Source: CADEDH01 sp965216205
GTDB lineage: Bacteria; Actinomycetota; Acidimicrobiia; Acidimicrobiales; SZUA-35
Reading direction: 5' to 3'
Length of the DNA stretch: 64,000 bases
NCBI GenBank assembly: GCA_965216205.1
Contig: OZ244139.1
Location: 2,542,001-2,606,000, forward strand
Position 1 is the first letter of the stretch. Each line of letters starts with the position of its first letter. Both the position numbers and the translations under genes were made by a program. The notes beneath the pieces are model-generated. The model was not told the origin of the DNA. It saw only the letters and a list, made by a program, of their open reading frames with translations, and did no database searches. This document shows positions 49,062 through 57,906 of this stretch, in pieces.

Positions 49062-50132
49062 ATGCCCGCTCCGAAGCCAGCGAAGCCACGGGTCGTGATC
49101 CCGCCGTTGTTCGGGCGAATGGATGACATGGTGCCGCTCCTCGAGGCTGCGGGGTGCGAGGTCGTGCGGATGCCCGGCCCGAACGGCGACGGGTCGTTCG
49201 CATGGACCGACTCGGTCATCGACGAGTTCGTTCGCCCCGCCGACGCCTTCGTCGGCACGTTCGCCGGCATGGGCCTCGATGCACACATCGTCGCACTGGC
49301 TGAGCGCCTCCGGGTGGTGACCAGCCCGATCATCGGGACCGAGCACATCGACGTCGGCGCTTGTACCGACGCCGGTGTGGTCGTCGCGTTCGGCGCCACA
49401 CCCGAGAACACCATCGGGGTCGCCGAAGCCGTCGTGATGCTGGCGGTCGCCCTCCAGCACCAACTACCGGCGAAGACCGCAGCGACCGCCGACGGTTCAT
49501 GGCGGGTGCCGTTCGCCGGCCACCTCCTGCGCGAGGCGACGTTCGGGCTCATCGGCTTCGGTGCCATCGCACGGGAGGTCGTGGGTCGGCTGTCGGGCTG
49601 GCGGCTGGGCACGATCCTGGCCACCGATCCCTACGTGCCCGACGCCGACATCGTGGCCGCCGGCGCCGTGCCGGCACCGCTCGAACGGGTGCTGAGCGCC
49701 TCCGACGTCGTGTCGATCCTGGTCACCCTCACCGACGAGACCAGGGGCCTGCTCGGATCCGCCGAGCTCGCACTGATGAAGCCGGGTGCCCACCTGATCA
49801 ACGCGGCGCGGGGCGGCGTGGTCGACGAGGACGCGCTCCTGGCCGCGCTCGACCGTGACCACCTGGGCGGTGCTGCGATCGACACCTGGGCAGCCGAGGG
49901 ACCAGGGACCGACAGCCCGCTGCGTCATCATCCGAAGGTGATCGCAACCGGCCACAACGTGGCCCACACGGAGGAGCTCTATGAGCGCCACCCACCGGCA
50001 GCGGCCGAGAACACGATCCGTGCGTTGCGGGGTGACGACCCGCTCCACGTTCGCAATCCGGAGGTGCTCCCAGCCTGGCGGGCCCGCCTCGCCCGCCTCG
50101 GCCCCGCCGGTTCGCTGATGACGCTCGACTAG
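49062..50132 (+). CDS. D-2-hydroxyacid dehydrogenase
   Basis: 356 residues. The NAD-binding domain has the motif FGLIGFGAIAREVVGRLSGW (about residues 163-182), the catalytic region LINAARGGVVDEDALLAALD (Arg) and a later Glu within AAIDTWAAEGP, with a His in VIATGHNVAHTEELYERHPP. It resembles D-3-phosphoglycerate dehydrogenase paralogues used on other 2-hydroxyacids. A TTG lies immediately before the chosen ATG. Its TAG overlaps the convergent thioesterase stop in the palindrome CTAG. Confidence 0.9.
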   Translation: MPAPKPAKPRVVIPPLFGRMDDMVPLLEAAGCEVVRMPGPNGDGSFAWTDSVIDEFVRPADAFVGTFAGMGLDAHIVALAERLRVVTSPIIGTEHIDVGACTDAGVVVAFGATPENTIGVAEAVVMLAVALQHQLPAKTAATADGSWRVPFAGHLLREATFGLIGFGAIAREVVGRLSGWRLGTILATDPYVPDADIVAAGAVPAPLERVLSASDVVSILVTLTDETRGLLGSAELALMKPGAHLINAARGGVVDEDALLAALDRDHLGGAAIDTWAAEGPGTDSPLRHHPKVIATGHNVAHTEELYERHPPAAAENTIRALRGDDPLHVRNPEVLPAWRARLARLGPAGSLMTLD

Positions 50133-50566
50133 GAGCGGGGGCGGACGATCGTGCACGTGCCCTGGGCCAGCGCCACCAGCCGGCCCTCGTTCTCGATCTC
50201 GATCCTGACCACGGCCAGCCGCTTCGACATCGACACGATCTCGCTGGTGGCGACACAGGTTCCGCCCGTCACGGGGGCCAGCAGGTTGATCTTGAACTCG
50301 GTGGTGGCGGCCCACGAGCCCTCCGGCATCACCGGGTACATGACCACCCCGAGGACGTGGTCGCACAGGGCCGAGAGGCAACCGCCGTGCATGTTGCCCA
50401 TGTTGGTGATCAGCTCGTCGGTCACGGGCATCTCGGCAACGAGCCGGCCCGCCTCCATCGAGGTCGCCCGGATACCGAGGTAGCTGTCGATGCCGCTCCG
50501 GGAGACCCGGCCGATGACCTTGTCGGCCCACTCCTGGTCGAAGGTGTCGAAGGTGGGTCGGGTCAC
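50129..50566 (-). CDS. PaaI-type hotdog thioesterase
   Basis: 145 residues. Hotdog fold with the signature NMGNMHGGCLSALCDHVLGV (the HGG and downstream Asp of PaaI thioesterases), then YPVMPEGSWAATTEFKINLL, APVTGGTCVATSEIVSM and VVRIEIENEGRLVALAQGTC. It hydrolyses acyl-CoA thioesters, often phenylacetyl-CoA-related intermediates. The GTG start overlaps the stop of the alcohol dehydrogenase gene (GTGA), so the two are coupled. Confidence 0.88.
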   Translation of the reverse strand: MTRPTFDTFDQEWADKVIGRVSRSGIDSYLGIRATSMEAGRLVAEMPVTDELITNMGNMHGGCLSALCDHVLGVVMYPVMPEGSWAATTEFKINLLAPVTGGTCVATSEIVSMSKRLAVVRIEIENEGRLVALAQGTCTIVRPRS

Positions 50567-51711
50567 GATGCTTCTCCTGTGTCGGTCGAGGGCGCGTCGG
50601 GGACGAACACCCCGTGGATGGGTGGTGTACCGGCCCGCTCGCCGGCCATGACCTGGATGAGCGGTTCGAGATCGTCGAAGCCGGCGACCTGGCGGGGCAG
50701 GTCGTGGAACGGGTAGCGGCCGGACACGAGCAGATCGAGCGCCTTGCGGTAGGCGGTGACGTCCACACCGAGGGCGCCGATGATGCGGAGCTCCTTGTAG
50801 ACCACGTGGTCGGGATGGAACCCTGGCGTCTCGGGCGTTCCTCGGGTCCCGGCCACGATGATCGTTCCTCCGGGGCGGGCCAGCTCAACCGCCTGGGCGA
50901 AGGCTGCTGGCGCCTTGGCGGTCACGTCGATGACCACGTCGGCCTTCGACGAGATCGCCGCTCGCAGCGCCTGGTTCGGATCCTGCTCGGCCACGTCGAC
51001 AGCCAGGTCGACACCGAACGCGGGCGCGATGGCGAGGCGCTCGGCGTCGCGTTCGCCGAGGCCGGTGAGCATCACGAACCCGGCCCCGGCCTCCCTCGCT
51101 GCGGCTGCCGCGCACAGCCCGCGAATGCCGGGCCCGAGGATGGCGACCACGTCGCCGGGCCCGGTCTCCGGAAGCTCGACGCCCCATCGGATGCCGGCTC
51201 CCAGCGGGTTGAAGAGCGTCGCGGTCACCGGGTCGAGCTCGTCGGGCATCGGCAGCAGCATCGCGTCCGGCCCGAGGTGGAGGTGGGATGCGTAGCCGCC
51301 ACCGAGGCCCGGGGGCGAGTCGGCGTCCGTGAACCCGATCATGGTGCTGACGCCGTTCTCGACGCAGCGGCGATACAGGCCCGACCGGCACGGCTCGCAG
51401 TTGCGGCACGACTGGAACACCTCGACCGCCACCCGCTGGCCGACCGAGACGCCCCACCGCTCCCTCGCACTGGCACCTGCCTCCTCCACGACGCCGACGA
51501 CCTCGTGGCCCGGGATGAACGAGTGCCGATTGGGGAGGTGACCGGTGTACTGCTCATGATCGGTCCCGCAGAGCCCACACGCCTCGATGCGGAGCAGACC
51601 CTCGGTCTCACCGATCTCGGGGATCTCGAAGGTCCGGCGGTCGAACGACCGCGGCTCGGTCAGGACGAGACCGGTGGCGCTGGTGGGTGGGGCCGGGTGC
51701 ATGCTCTGCAT
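50563..51711 (-). CDS. Zinc-dependent alcohol dehydrogenase (MDR family)
   Basis: 382 residues. Catalytic zinc site in RIEACGLCGTDHEQYTG and HSFIPGHEVVGVVEEAG (Cys, His-Glu); structural zinc cysteines in FQSCRNCEPCRSGLYRRCVE; NAD-binding GPGDVVAILGPGIRGLCAAA. A medium-chain dehydrogenase of the threonine/sorbitol dehydrogenase type, substrate unknown. The ATG at 51711 starts MQSMHPAPP; a second ATG at 51702 is possible. Divergent from the lipoprotein hydrolase gene with only 10 bases between starts. Confidence 0.88.
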   Translation of the reverse strand: MQSMHPAPPTSATGLVLTEPRSFDRRTFEIPEIGETEGLLRIEACGLCGTDHEQYTGHLPNRHSFIPGHEVVGVVEEAGASARERWGVSVGQRVAVEVFQSCRNCEPCRSGLYRRCVENGVSTMIGFTDADSPPGLGGGYASHLHLGPDAMLLPMPDELDPVTATLFNPLGAGIRWGVELPETGPGDVVAILGPGIRGLCAAAAAREAGAGFVMLTGLGERDAERLAIAPAFGVDLAVDVAEQDPNQALRAAISSKADVVIDVTAKAPAAFAQAVELARPGGTIIVAGTRGTPETPGFHPDHVVYKELRIIGALGVDVTAYRKALDLLVSGRYPFHDLPRQVAGFDDLEPLIQVMAGERAGTPPIHGVFVPDAPSTDTGEAS

Positions 51712-51721
51712 ACTGCCGCAC

Positions 51722-52657
51722 ATGGATCGCACGAGCGAGGCTCGCCAACCGGTCGGTCGGGTTCTGGTGAGGCTCCTGGTGGCGGCCGTCGCCTCGGGCC
51801 TGCTGATCTCGTGCGCTGGCGAGCGACCGGACCCGCCCGTCGCCGACGACGTTCCTGGCAACACCCCGTCGGGAGCGTCGACCGGGCCAGCGGAGGTGCA
51901 GGAGGCGCTGGAGGTGCAGGAGGCCCTGATCCGCTATGGGGCCGAGCCGTCGCAGTTCGGACGCCTCGCGACACCAGCCACCGGCGGGCCCCATCCGATC
52001 GTGGTCCTCGTCCACGGCGGGTTCTGGTCGGACCGGTTCGCCCTGGATCTGATGGATCCGCTGGCCGACGACCTCGTCGACGCCGGCTACGCGGTGTGGA
52101 ACCTCGAGTTTCGCCGGGTGGGGGAGGAGGGCGGCGGGTGGCCGGGCACCTTCGACGACGTCGCGGCCGGGCTCGACCACCTCACGGCGCTCGATCGGAC
52201 CGACCTCGACACGGAGCGGGTCGCCATCGTCGGGCACTCGTCGGGCGGTCATCTCGCGCTGTGGGCAGCGGGGAGACGGCTCCTCGAGCCCGCCGCGCCG
52301 GGGGCCGACCCCACACTGGTACCCACCCTCGTGGTCGGGCTCGCTCCGGTGGGCGACCTGGCCGGAGCCGATCGGGACGGGATCGGAGGCGGGGCGGTGG
52401 CGGCACTCCTCGGCCGGCCGGTCGACACGGTGGCGGATCGGCTGGATCACGCAACACCCCGGCGCGATTCCCGGGTGTCGACCGTCGTCGTGCACGGCAG
52501 CGAGGACCGCATCGTGCCGCCGGCGTATGGGGCGCCACCAGGGTATGACCACACGAGCATCGTCATCGACGGTGACGACCACTTCGACGTGATCGACCCG
52601 GTGTCACGGAGCTGGGTGGCAGCCCGCGACGAGATCGACGACGCGCTCGGACCGTGA
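51722..52657 (+). CDS. Alpha/beta hydrolase lipoprotein
   Basis: 311 residues. A signal peptide (about 1-28, hydrophobic VRLLVAAVASGLLISC) ends in the lipobox LLISCAG, so the enzyme is lipid-anchored on the cell surface. A Pro/Glu-rich linker leads to an esterase fold: oxyanion motif VVLVHGGFWSDRF, nucleophile elbow VAIVGHSSGGHLALWAAGRR, acid in VVVHGSEDRIVPP and a late His in DGDDHFDVID. It looks like the BD-FAE/kynurenine formamidase-like group. The linker carries a duplicated EVQEALEVQEAL stretch (VQEALE twice). Confidence 0.87.
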   Translation: MDRTSEARQPVGRVLVRLLVAAVASGLLISCAGERPDPPVADDVPGNTPSGASTGPAEVQEALEVQEALIRYGAEPSQFGRLATPATGGPHPIVVLVHGGFWSDRFALDLMDPLADDLVDAGYAVWNLEFRRVGEEGGGWPGTFDDVAAGLDHLTALDRTDLDTERVAIVGHSSGGHLALWAAGRRLLEPAAPGADPTLVPTLVVGLAPVGDLAGADRDGIGGGAVAALLGRPVDTVADRLDHATPRRDSRVSTVVVHGSEDRIVPPAYGAPPGYDHTSIVIDGDDHFDVIDPVSRSWVAARDEIDDALGP

Positions 52658-52669
52658 GCGCCGGTTGGC

Positions 52670-53533
52670 TCAACCGGCGATGGCGTCCTTGTACTCGGCG
52701 ATCCGGGTCAGGTGGCCGTCGACGTCGGTCGGCCCCGCGTTGTGGGTGGCCACCGCCATGTGGGTGGCACCGATCTCCCGCCAGCGATCGGCGTGGGTTC
52801 GCCACCGGTCGGGGTTGCCGCCACCCCACTGGGCCTGGGCCTGGACCCCGAAGTCGTCCATCGAGCGACCGGCCGCGGTGCGGTGCTCCCGGATCTGGGC
52901 GAGGAGGGCGGCGGACTTGTCGTTGGCCCCGCCGAGGGGCATCCACCCGTCGCCGAGGCGGGCGCATCGCTCGAGCAGCGCAGGAGCGGACCCGCCGAAC
53001 CAGATCGGGACCGGTTCGCTCGGCAGGGGGTTGATGCTCGCCTTGTCGACCGTGTGGTAGCGGCCGTCGTAGCTGAACGCGTCGGAGGTCCACAGCTTGC
53101 GCATCAGGTCGACCTGCTCCTCCTGGCGGCGACCGCGGTTCGTGAAGTCCTCGTTCAACGCCTGGTACTCCACCTCGTTCCAACCGGTCCCCACCCCGAG
53201 CCGGAGCCGGTTGTTCGACAGGATCGCCACCTCGGCCGCCTGCTTGGCCACCAGCACGGTCTGCCGCTGGGGGAGGATGAGCACGGTGGTGACGAGCTCG
53301 ATCGATGTGGTGACCGCCGCAGCGAAGGCGAAGAACGTGAGCGGCTCGTGGAACGCGGTGTCCTTGTCGTAGGGGCCGCTGTAGCCGCCCTCGCGGTCAG
53401 GGTCGGCCCCCATCACGTGGTCGTAGATGAGGAGGTGGGTCATGCCCAGCTCCTCCACCCCCTGGAGGTAGGCGACGATCGCGCCGGGATCGGTGCCGAT
53501 CTCGTTGTGGGGTAGGACTGCGCCGAGCTGCAT
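52670..53533 (-). CDS. LLM-class F420-dependent oxidoreductase
   Basis: 287 residues of a luciferase-like TIM barrel: LQGVEELGMTHLLIYDHVMG at the start, then VTTVLILPQRQTVLVAKQAA, NRLRLGVGTGWNEVEYQALN and PIWFGGSAPALLERCARLGD, the last being characteristic of the F420-using subgroup. It lies convergent with the lipoprotein hydrolase (12 bases between stops). Substrate unknown. With the DDN-like gene, it indicates F420 metabolism. Confidence 0.88.
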   Translation of the reverse strand: MQLGAVLPHNEIGTDPGAIVAYLQGVEELGMTHLLIYDHVMGADPDREGGYSGPYDKDTAFHEPLTFFAFAAAVTTSIELVTTVLILPQRQTVLVAKQAAEVAILSNNRLRLGVGTGWNEVEYQALNEDFTNRGRRQEEQVDLMRKLWTSDAFSYDGRYHTVDKASINPLPSEPVPIWFGGSAPALLERCARLGDGWMPLGGANDKSAALLAQIREHRTAAGRSMDDFGVQAQAQWGGGNPDRWRTHADRWREIGATHMAVATHNAGPTDVDGHLTRIAEYKDAIAG

Positions 53534-53565
53534 GCCCGCACCCTAACCGACCGGTCGACCAGCAC

Positions 53566-55998
53566 TCATTCGAGGACCTCAGCGGCGGCGAGGGCGGCGA
53601 TCCGGTCGCCGTCGTAGCCGAGCAGGTCGCTGAGCACGTCGAAGGTGTGCTGCCCCAGGAGCGGTGCTGGCCCGGCCGGATGCCCGGGCGTTCGACCGAG
53701 CCGGAACCGACCGGCTTCGACGACCGATGCCCGCTCGGGGTGGTCGACCTCCACGAAGTGCCCCCGGTGCCGCAGTTGGGGGTCGGTGGCGCACTCCGGG
53801 CTGTTCTGCATGCGGTGAGCCGGCACACCGGCAGCCTGCAGCTCGACCATCAGCTCGTCGTCGTCCCGCCCGGCCGTGTACGTGGCGAGGACGGCGTCGA
53901 GCTGGACAGCCCTGGCCCGTCGGCCGGCGGCCGTGGCCAGCTCCCCGTCGGCCGCGAGGTCGTCGCGACCCACGAAGCGGGCCAACCGTTCCCACTGGGC
54001 GTCGGTGGCACAGGCGATGGCGATCCACCGATCGTCGCCCTGGCACGGGTACACGCCGTGGGGGGCCAGCTCGGGGTCGGCGTTGCCGAGGCGCTCGGCC
54101 ACCCGGCCGGTCGCCGAGGCGTCGAGCACGGCCGGCGACAGGAACTGCATCGCCGCTTCGGCCTGGGCGAGATCGATGTGTTGACCCTCCCCCGTGCGGC
54201 GACGGTGGTCGAGCGCGGCCAGCACGATCGCCTGCATGAAGTGGGTCGACGTGTAGTCGGTGTAGGCCCCGAACGGACCCGACGGCGGTCGGTCCGGCCA
54301 TCCGGCCAGGCCGTAGAAACCCGACAGAGCGGCCCCGAGGTTGCCGTAGCCCGCGAACGTGGCCAGCGGCCCGTGCTGGCCGGTGAGGTTCGACGAGAGC
54401 ATGATGATCCCGGGGTTGATCGACGAGAGCCGCTCGTAGCCGAGTCCCCAGCCCGCCATCGCCTTGGGGGAGAACGTCTCGGTGACGACGTCGGCCCACC
54501 GCACCAGGTCCTCCACGACCCCGATCGCCTCCGGCTTCGACATGTTCAACGCGAGCGACAGCTTTCCGGCGTTCGCCGTGTCGAACAGCGCCGAGTTCTC
54601 CGCCCCTGCCTCGTTGTTCCACAGCGGCATGAAGCCTCGAGCCGGATCGATCTTGGCGACCGACTCCACCTTGACCACGGTCGCACCGTGGTCGGCCAGC
54701 GCCCGGGTGGTGAACGGTCCCGCCAGCGACCACATGAAGTCGAGCACCTTCACGCCGGCGAGGGCCCGACGATCGTCGGGCGGGGCGTCGGCCACGAGGG
54801 CCGGGCCGCCAACGGACGGTCGCCGGGGCGGCTCGTCGAGGATCTCTGCGGTGTGCTCACCGACGGTGGGCACCGTGTCGAGCCGGCGCAACGGCGTGGC
54901 CGATGCTCGGGCGAACGGGCCCGGCGCCAGCACGGTTGCGCCCGACGGCAGGCGGAGGTCGTGGAAGTAGTGGCGGGCGGCGAGTTGCTCGCTCGCCAGC
55001 ACGTCGGCCATGTCGGCGATGGGGGCGAGCAGCAGCCGTCGCTCCATGGCTCCGGCCAGGAGCTCCGCCTTGGTCTTCGATCCGGTGAACGCGGCGATCG
55101 CCGCCTTGGCCGTCTCGAAGTCCTCGATCGGTTCCTCGCCCGATTCGAGCAGCACCGGGTAGTCGACCCAGTTCTTGCCGGCGATCTCGGCCGAGCAGAA
55201 CCCCTCCTCGTGCACCCAGTCCATGAGGCGAGCGGTGACCGGTCCGATCACCTCGCCGAACACGTGGGTGATCGACACGAACCCATCGGCTGCCGGGTAC
55301 ACGAGACGGAGCTCGATCGCCCCCACCTTGGCCCCGCCGGCCGTGCGCTGCGGGGTGGGGGAGTTGACGAGCGTCGCGAGCACACCGCCCTGGGTGGCGA
55401 TCGGGATCACCTGCTGGGCGGCGACGTCGACCCGTTGCCCGGTGCCGCTCCTGGAGCGCTCGAGGAGGGCGACGATGATGCCGTCGGCGGCGGCCGCGGC
55501 CCCGAAGTGGAACGCCTGGGGCACCGTCAGGCGAACGGGGGCGCGGTCGGCGTCGCCCTGCTGGGCCATGGGGCAGGCGCTGGCCATGAGCGTCAGATCG
55601 GTGGCCAGCCAGTGGGCCTTCGGCCCGTCGGCCCCGAACGGGGTGATCGACGCATGGATCAGTGCGGGGTTGTGGGCGACCAGGTCATCGGGTCCGAGAC
55701 CGAGCCCGGCGAGGCGGCCGTGGTCGTCGCTCTCGATGACGACGTCGGCGCCGGCCGCCAGGCCCCGGAGGTGGTGGGCGCCCTCGGGCGTCGTCAGGTC
55801 GAGCACGACCGAGCGCTTGCCGCGGTCGTAGGCGGCATGGGTGAGCGACACCTCATCGGCGAACGGACCGATCGACCTCGACCTGACGCCGCCCGGCGGC
55901 TCGATCTTGATCACGTCGGCCCCGAGCGCGGCGAGGATGTACCCGGCGAGGTGGCCGCGTTCATCGGTCAGGTCGAGAACCCGGTAGGGCGAGAGCAT
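53566..55998 (-). CDS. Double CaiB/BaiF CoA-transferase (two family III domains fused)
   Basis: 810 residues: two complete class III CoA-transferase units in one chain. The first (about 1-400) starts LSPYRVLDLTDERGHLAGYI and holds ALGADVIKIEPPGGVRSRSI. The second (about 415-810) restarts with LAGVKVLDFMWSLAGPFTTR, ALADHGATVVKVESVAKIDP and later GFYGLAGWPDRPPSGPFGAY. Single-unit members work as interlocked dimers, moving CoA between carboxylic acids, so the fusion may be a built-in dimer. Only the second unit clearly keeps the YTDYTS block near the active-site region. The ATG at 55998 has GAGGAGACACCG upstream. It follows the enolase-superfamily gene by 62 bases. Confidence 0.9.
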   Translation of the reverse strand: MLSPYRVLDLTDERGHLAGYILAALGADVIKIEPPGGVRSRSIGPFADEVSLTHAAYDRGKRSVVLDLTTPEGAHHLRGLAAGADVVIESDDHGRLAGLGLGPDDLVAHNPALIHASITPFGADGPKAHWLATDLTLMASACPMAQQGDADRAPVRLTVPQAFHFGAAAAADGIIVALLERSRSGTGQRVDVAAQQVIPIATQGGVLATLVNSPTPQRTAGGAKVGAIELRLVYPAADGFVSITHVFGEVIGPVTARLMDWVHEEGFCSAEIAGKNWVDYPVLLESGEEPIEDFETAKAAIAAFTGSKTKAELLAGAMERRLLLAPIADMADVLASEQLAARHYFHDLRLPSGATVLAPGPFARASATPLRRLDTVPTVGEHTAEILDEPPRRPSVGGPALVADAPPDDRRALAGVKVLDFMWSLAGPFTTRALADHGATVVKVESVAKIDPARGFMPLWNNEAGAENSALFDTANAGKLSLALNMSKPEAIGVVEDLVRWADVVTETFSPKAMAGWGLGYERLSSINPGIIMLSSNLTGQHGPLATFAGYGNLGAALSGFYGLAGWPDRPPSGPFGAYTDYTSTHFMQAIVLAALDHRRRTGEGQHIDLAQAEAAMQFLSPAVLDASATGRVAERLGNADPELAPHGVYPCQGDDRWIAIACATDAQWERLARFVGRDDLAADGELATAAGRRARAVQLDAVLATYTAGRDDDELMVELQAAGVPAHRMQNSPECATDPQLRHRGHFVEVDHPERASVVEAGRFRLGRTPGHPAGPAPLLGQHTFDVLSDLLGYDGDRIAALAAAEVLE

Positions 55999-56060
55999 CG
56001 GTGTCTCCTCGTCACGGGGGCCGGTCGTTGCACCGGACCCGGTCGGCAAGCAGGTGGTGG

Positions 56061-57170
56061 TCAGTCTTCGCTCGTCACGGTTGCGGTGTGCTCCCGGCGG
56101 ACGAGGTCCCAGTCGATCTCGTACCCCAGTCCCGGCCCGGTCGGGGCCTGGACACGGCCGTCGACGAACTCGATGTCGCGTACGAGCCCATAGACGTTGT
56201 CGCCGGTGCAGGGGAAGTACTCGTAGAACTCGCAGTTGGGCACCGCCATCGTCACGTGGAGGTTGGCGACGTTGTTGAGCGAGTTGCCGCCGTGGTGGAT
56301 CTCGCACTGCATGCCGAACCCCTCGGCGAGATGACACAGCCGGACGAGCGGGGTGATCCCGCCGGTGACGGCCACATCGCCGCGGAGGATGTCGGTTGCG
56401 TACTGCGTGATCCAGGGCGTCATTCCGTAGAAGCGGCCTGGAGCGTACTCGGTGGACATGATCGGGATGTCGAGCTTCTCGTGGAGCTTGACGTAGTTGT
56501 AGAGGTCCTCCTCGCGGAGCGGGTCCTCGTACCAGTGGTAGTCGAGCTCCTCGATCGCTCGACCGACGCGGAGGGCGTCCTCGTAGCGGTAGGCCCACAT
56601 CGAATCGAGCATGAGGGTCACGTCGGCGCCGACGGCGTCTCTGACCGCGGTCGAGATCTCGATGTCGGCCGCGGGATCGCCGTGCGGGTGGAGCTTGTGG
56701 GCGGTGAACCCCCGCTCGCAGACCTCGAGCGCCTCCTCCACGTAGCCCTCGACGGTGGGGTGGTAGGCGGTGCTCGTGTACACCGGCACCGAGTCCTGGC
56801 AGGTCCCGAGGAGGCGGTGGATCGGCTGGTCGGCGATCTTGCCGTTGATGTCCCAGAGGCACACGTCGATCGCACCGATGACGTAGGTGGACACCGATCG
56901 GTTCATCCGCCAGAGCTGCTGCCAGATCGCGCCGATGTCTTGGGGGTCCCGACCGACGAGCAGCGGGGCGATGAACTCCATGAGTCCGCCGACGAAGTGG
57001 TCGGCGCCGACCCGTGACGAGCCGAGGAAGGCGTTGCCGGTGACGCCCTCGTCGGTCTCGACCGACACGACAGCGAGCTGGCGGGTGTCGCCGAACCGCA
57101 TGCCGACGCCGGTCTGCCATGGTTCGGTGGTCCAGTTGAACAGCTCGGCCTTGACCCCGGTCATGCGCAT
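56061..57170 (-). CDS. Enolase-superfamily enzyme (mandelate racemase/muconate lactonizing group)
   Basis: 369 residues. Capping domain to about 110, then the barrel with metal ligands in ADVTLMLDSMWAYRYEDALR (Asp), YHWYEDPLREEDLYNYVKLH (Glu) and IMSTEYAPGRFYG (Glu); the acid/base segment is FTAHKLHPHGD, and a late His lies in CEIHHGGNSLNNVANLHVTM. This pattern fits sugar-acid dehydratases or related racemases. The ATG at 57170 (MRMTGVKAE) is chosen, with GGGGGATCGCC upstream. Upstream of, and in the same direction as, the double CoA-transferase gene, so the two may form a pathway (inference). Confidence 0.88.
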   Translation of the reverse strand: MRMTGVKAELFNWTTEPWQTGVGMRFGDTRQLAVVSVETDEGVTGNAFLGSSRVGADHFVGGLMEFIAPLLVGRDPQDIGAIWQQLWRMNRSVSTYVIGAIDVCLWDINGKIADQPIHRLLGTCQDSVPVYTSTAYHPTVEGYVEEALEVCERGFTAHKLHPHGDPAADIEISTAVRDAVGADVTLMLDSMWAYRYEDALRVGRAIEELDYHWYEDPLREEDLYNYVKLHEKLDIPIMSTEYAPGRFYGMTPWITQYATDILRGDVAVTGGITPLVRLCHLAEGFGMQCEIHHGGNSLNNVANLHVTMAVPNCEFYEYFPCTGDNVYGLVRDIEFVDGRVQAPTGPGLGYEIDWDLVRREHTATVTSED

Positions 57171-57279
57171 GGCGATCCCCCGTTGAGCGTGCCACGAGTC
57201 GAAAAACTCTGGGCCCCGGACTACCTCAACGCACGCTGGTCGGCAACAATGCGATCTCGCCCGACCGCGAGGAGCCACC

Positions 57280-57813
57280 GTGTCCGACTTCTTGACCGAC
57301 ATCGAAACCCTCCGGAGGCGCGCCCGCGAGCACATCGATCAGGGACCGATCACCGCGGCCTACGGCGCCGACCGGGAGCGGGTCATCGACGTTCTGAACG
57401 CCGCTCTCGCCACCGAGATCGTGTGCATCCTGCGCTACAAGCGGCACTACTACACCGCGACCGGGCTCAACGCAGGACCGGTGGCCGACGAGTTCCTCCA
57501 GCACGCCGACGAGGAGCAGGTCCACGCCGACCAGCTCGCGCTGCGCATCACCCAGCTCCAGGGCAAGCCGAACTTCGATCCCGAAGGACTCGCCACCCGG
57601 GCCCACGCCCAGTACGACGCCAGCGACGACCTCCTCGACATGGTCCGCGAGGACCTCGTCGCCGAACGAATCGCCATCCAGAGCTACAGCGAGGTCATCG
57701 CCTGGCTGGGGACCGATGACCCGACGACCCGACGCATGCTCGAGGACATCCTCGCGATGGAGGAGGAGCACGCCGACGATCTGCTCAGCATCCTGGAGAC
57801 CATGGGCAGCTAG
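57280..57813 (+). CDS. Ferritin-like diiron protein (bacterioferritin type)
   Basis: 177 residues forming four helices. Helix 1 has VLNAALATEIVCILRYKRHY (Glu ligand), helix 2 VADEFLQHADEEQVHADQLA (E-x2-H), helix 3 LVAERIAIQSYSEVIAWLG (Glu) and helix 4 RMLEDILAMEEEHADDLLSI (E-E-E-H). This is a complete ferroxidase site. The family stores or detoxifies iron; the haem-binding Met of true Bfr is not obvious, so it may be Dps/Bfr-like. GTG at 57280 with GAGGAG six bases upstream. Confidence 0.88.
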   Translation: MSDFLTDIETLRRRAREHIDQGPITAAYGADRERVIDVLNAALATEIVCILRYKRHYYTATGLNAGPVADEFLQHADEEQVHADQLALRITQLQGKPNFDPEGLATRAHAQYDASDDLLDMVREDLVAERIAIQSYSEVIAWLGTDDPTTRRMLEDILAMEEEHADDLLSILETMGS

Positions 57814-57906
57814 CCCGCAACCGCCGACACCGCGCCCGCTGGTCCGCCCGCAGCCACGATGCAAGACTGGTGGCCGGACGCGAACCGTCACGAGGGGGTC
57901 CACACC

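Noticed and set aside
53647..56193. Long open frame (848 codons) on the plus strand
   Set aside because: It is the antisense shadow of the double CoA-transferase gene, with no protein-like composition or start signal.
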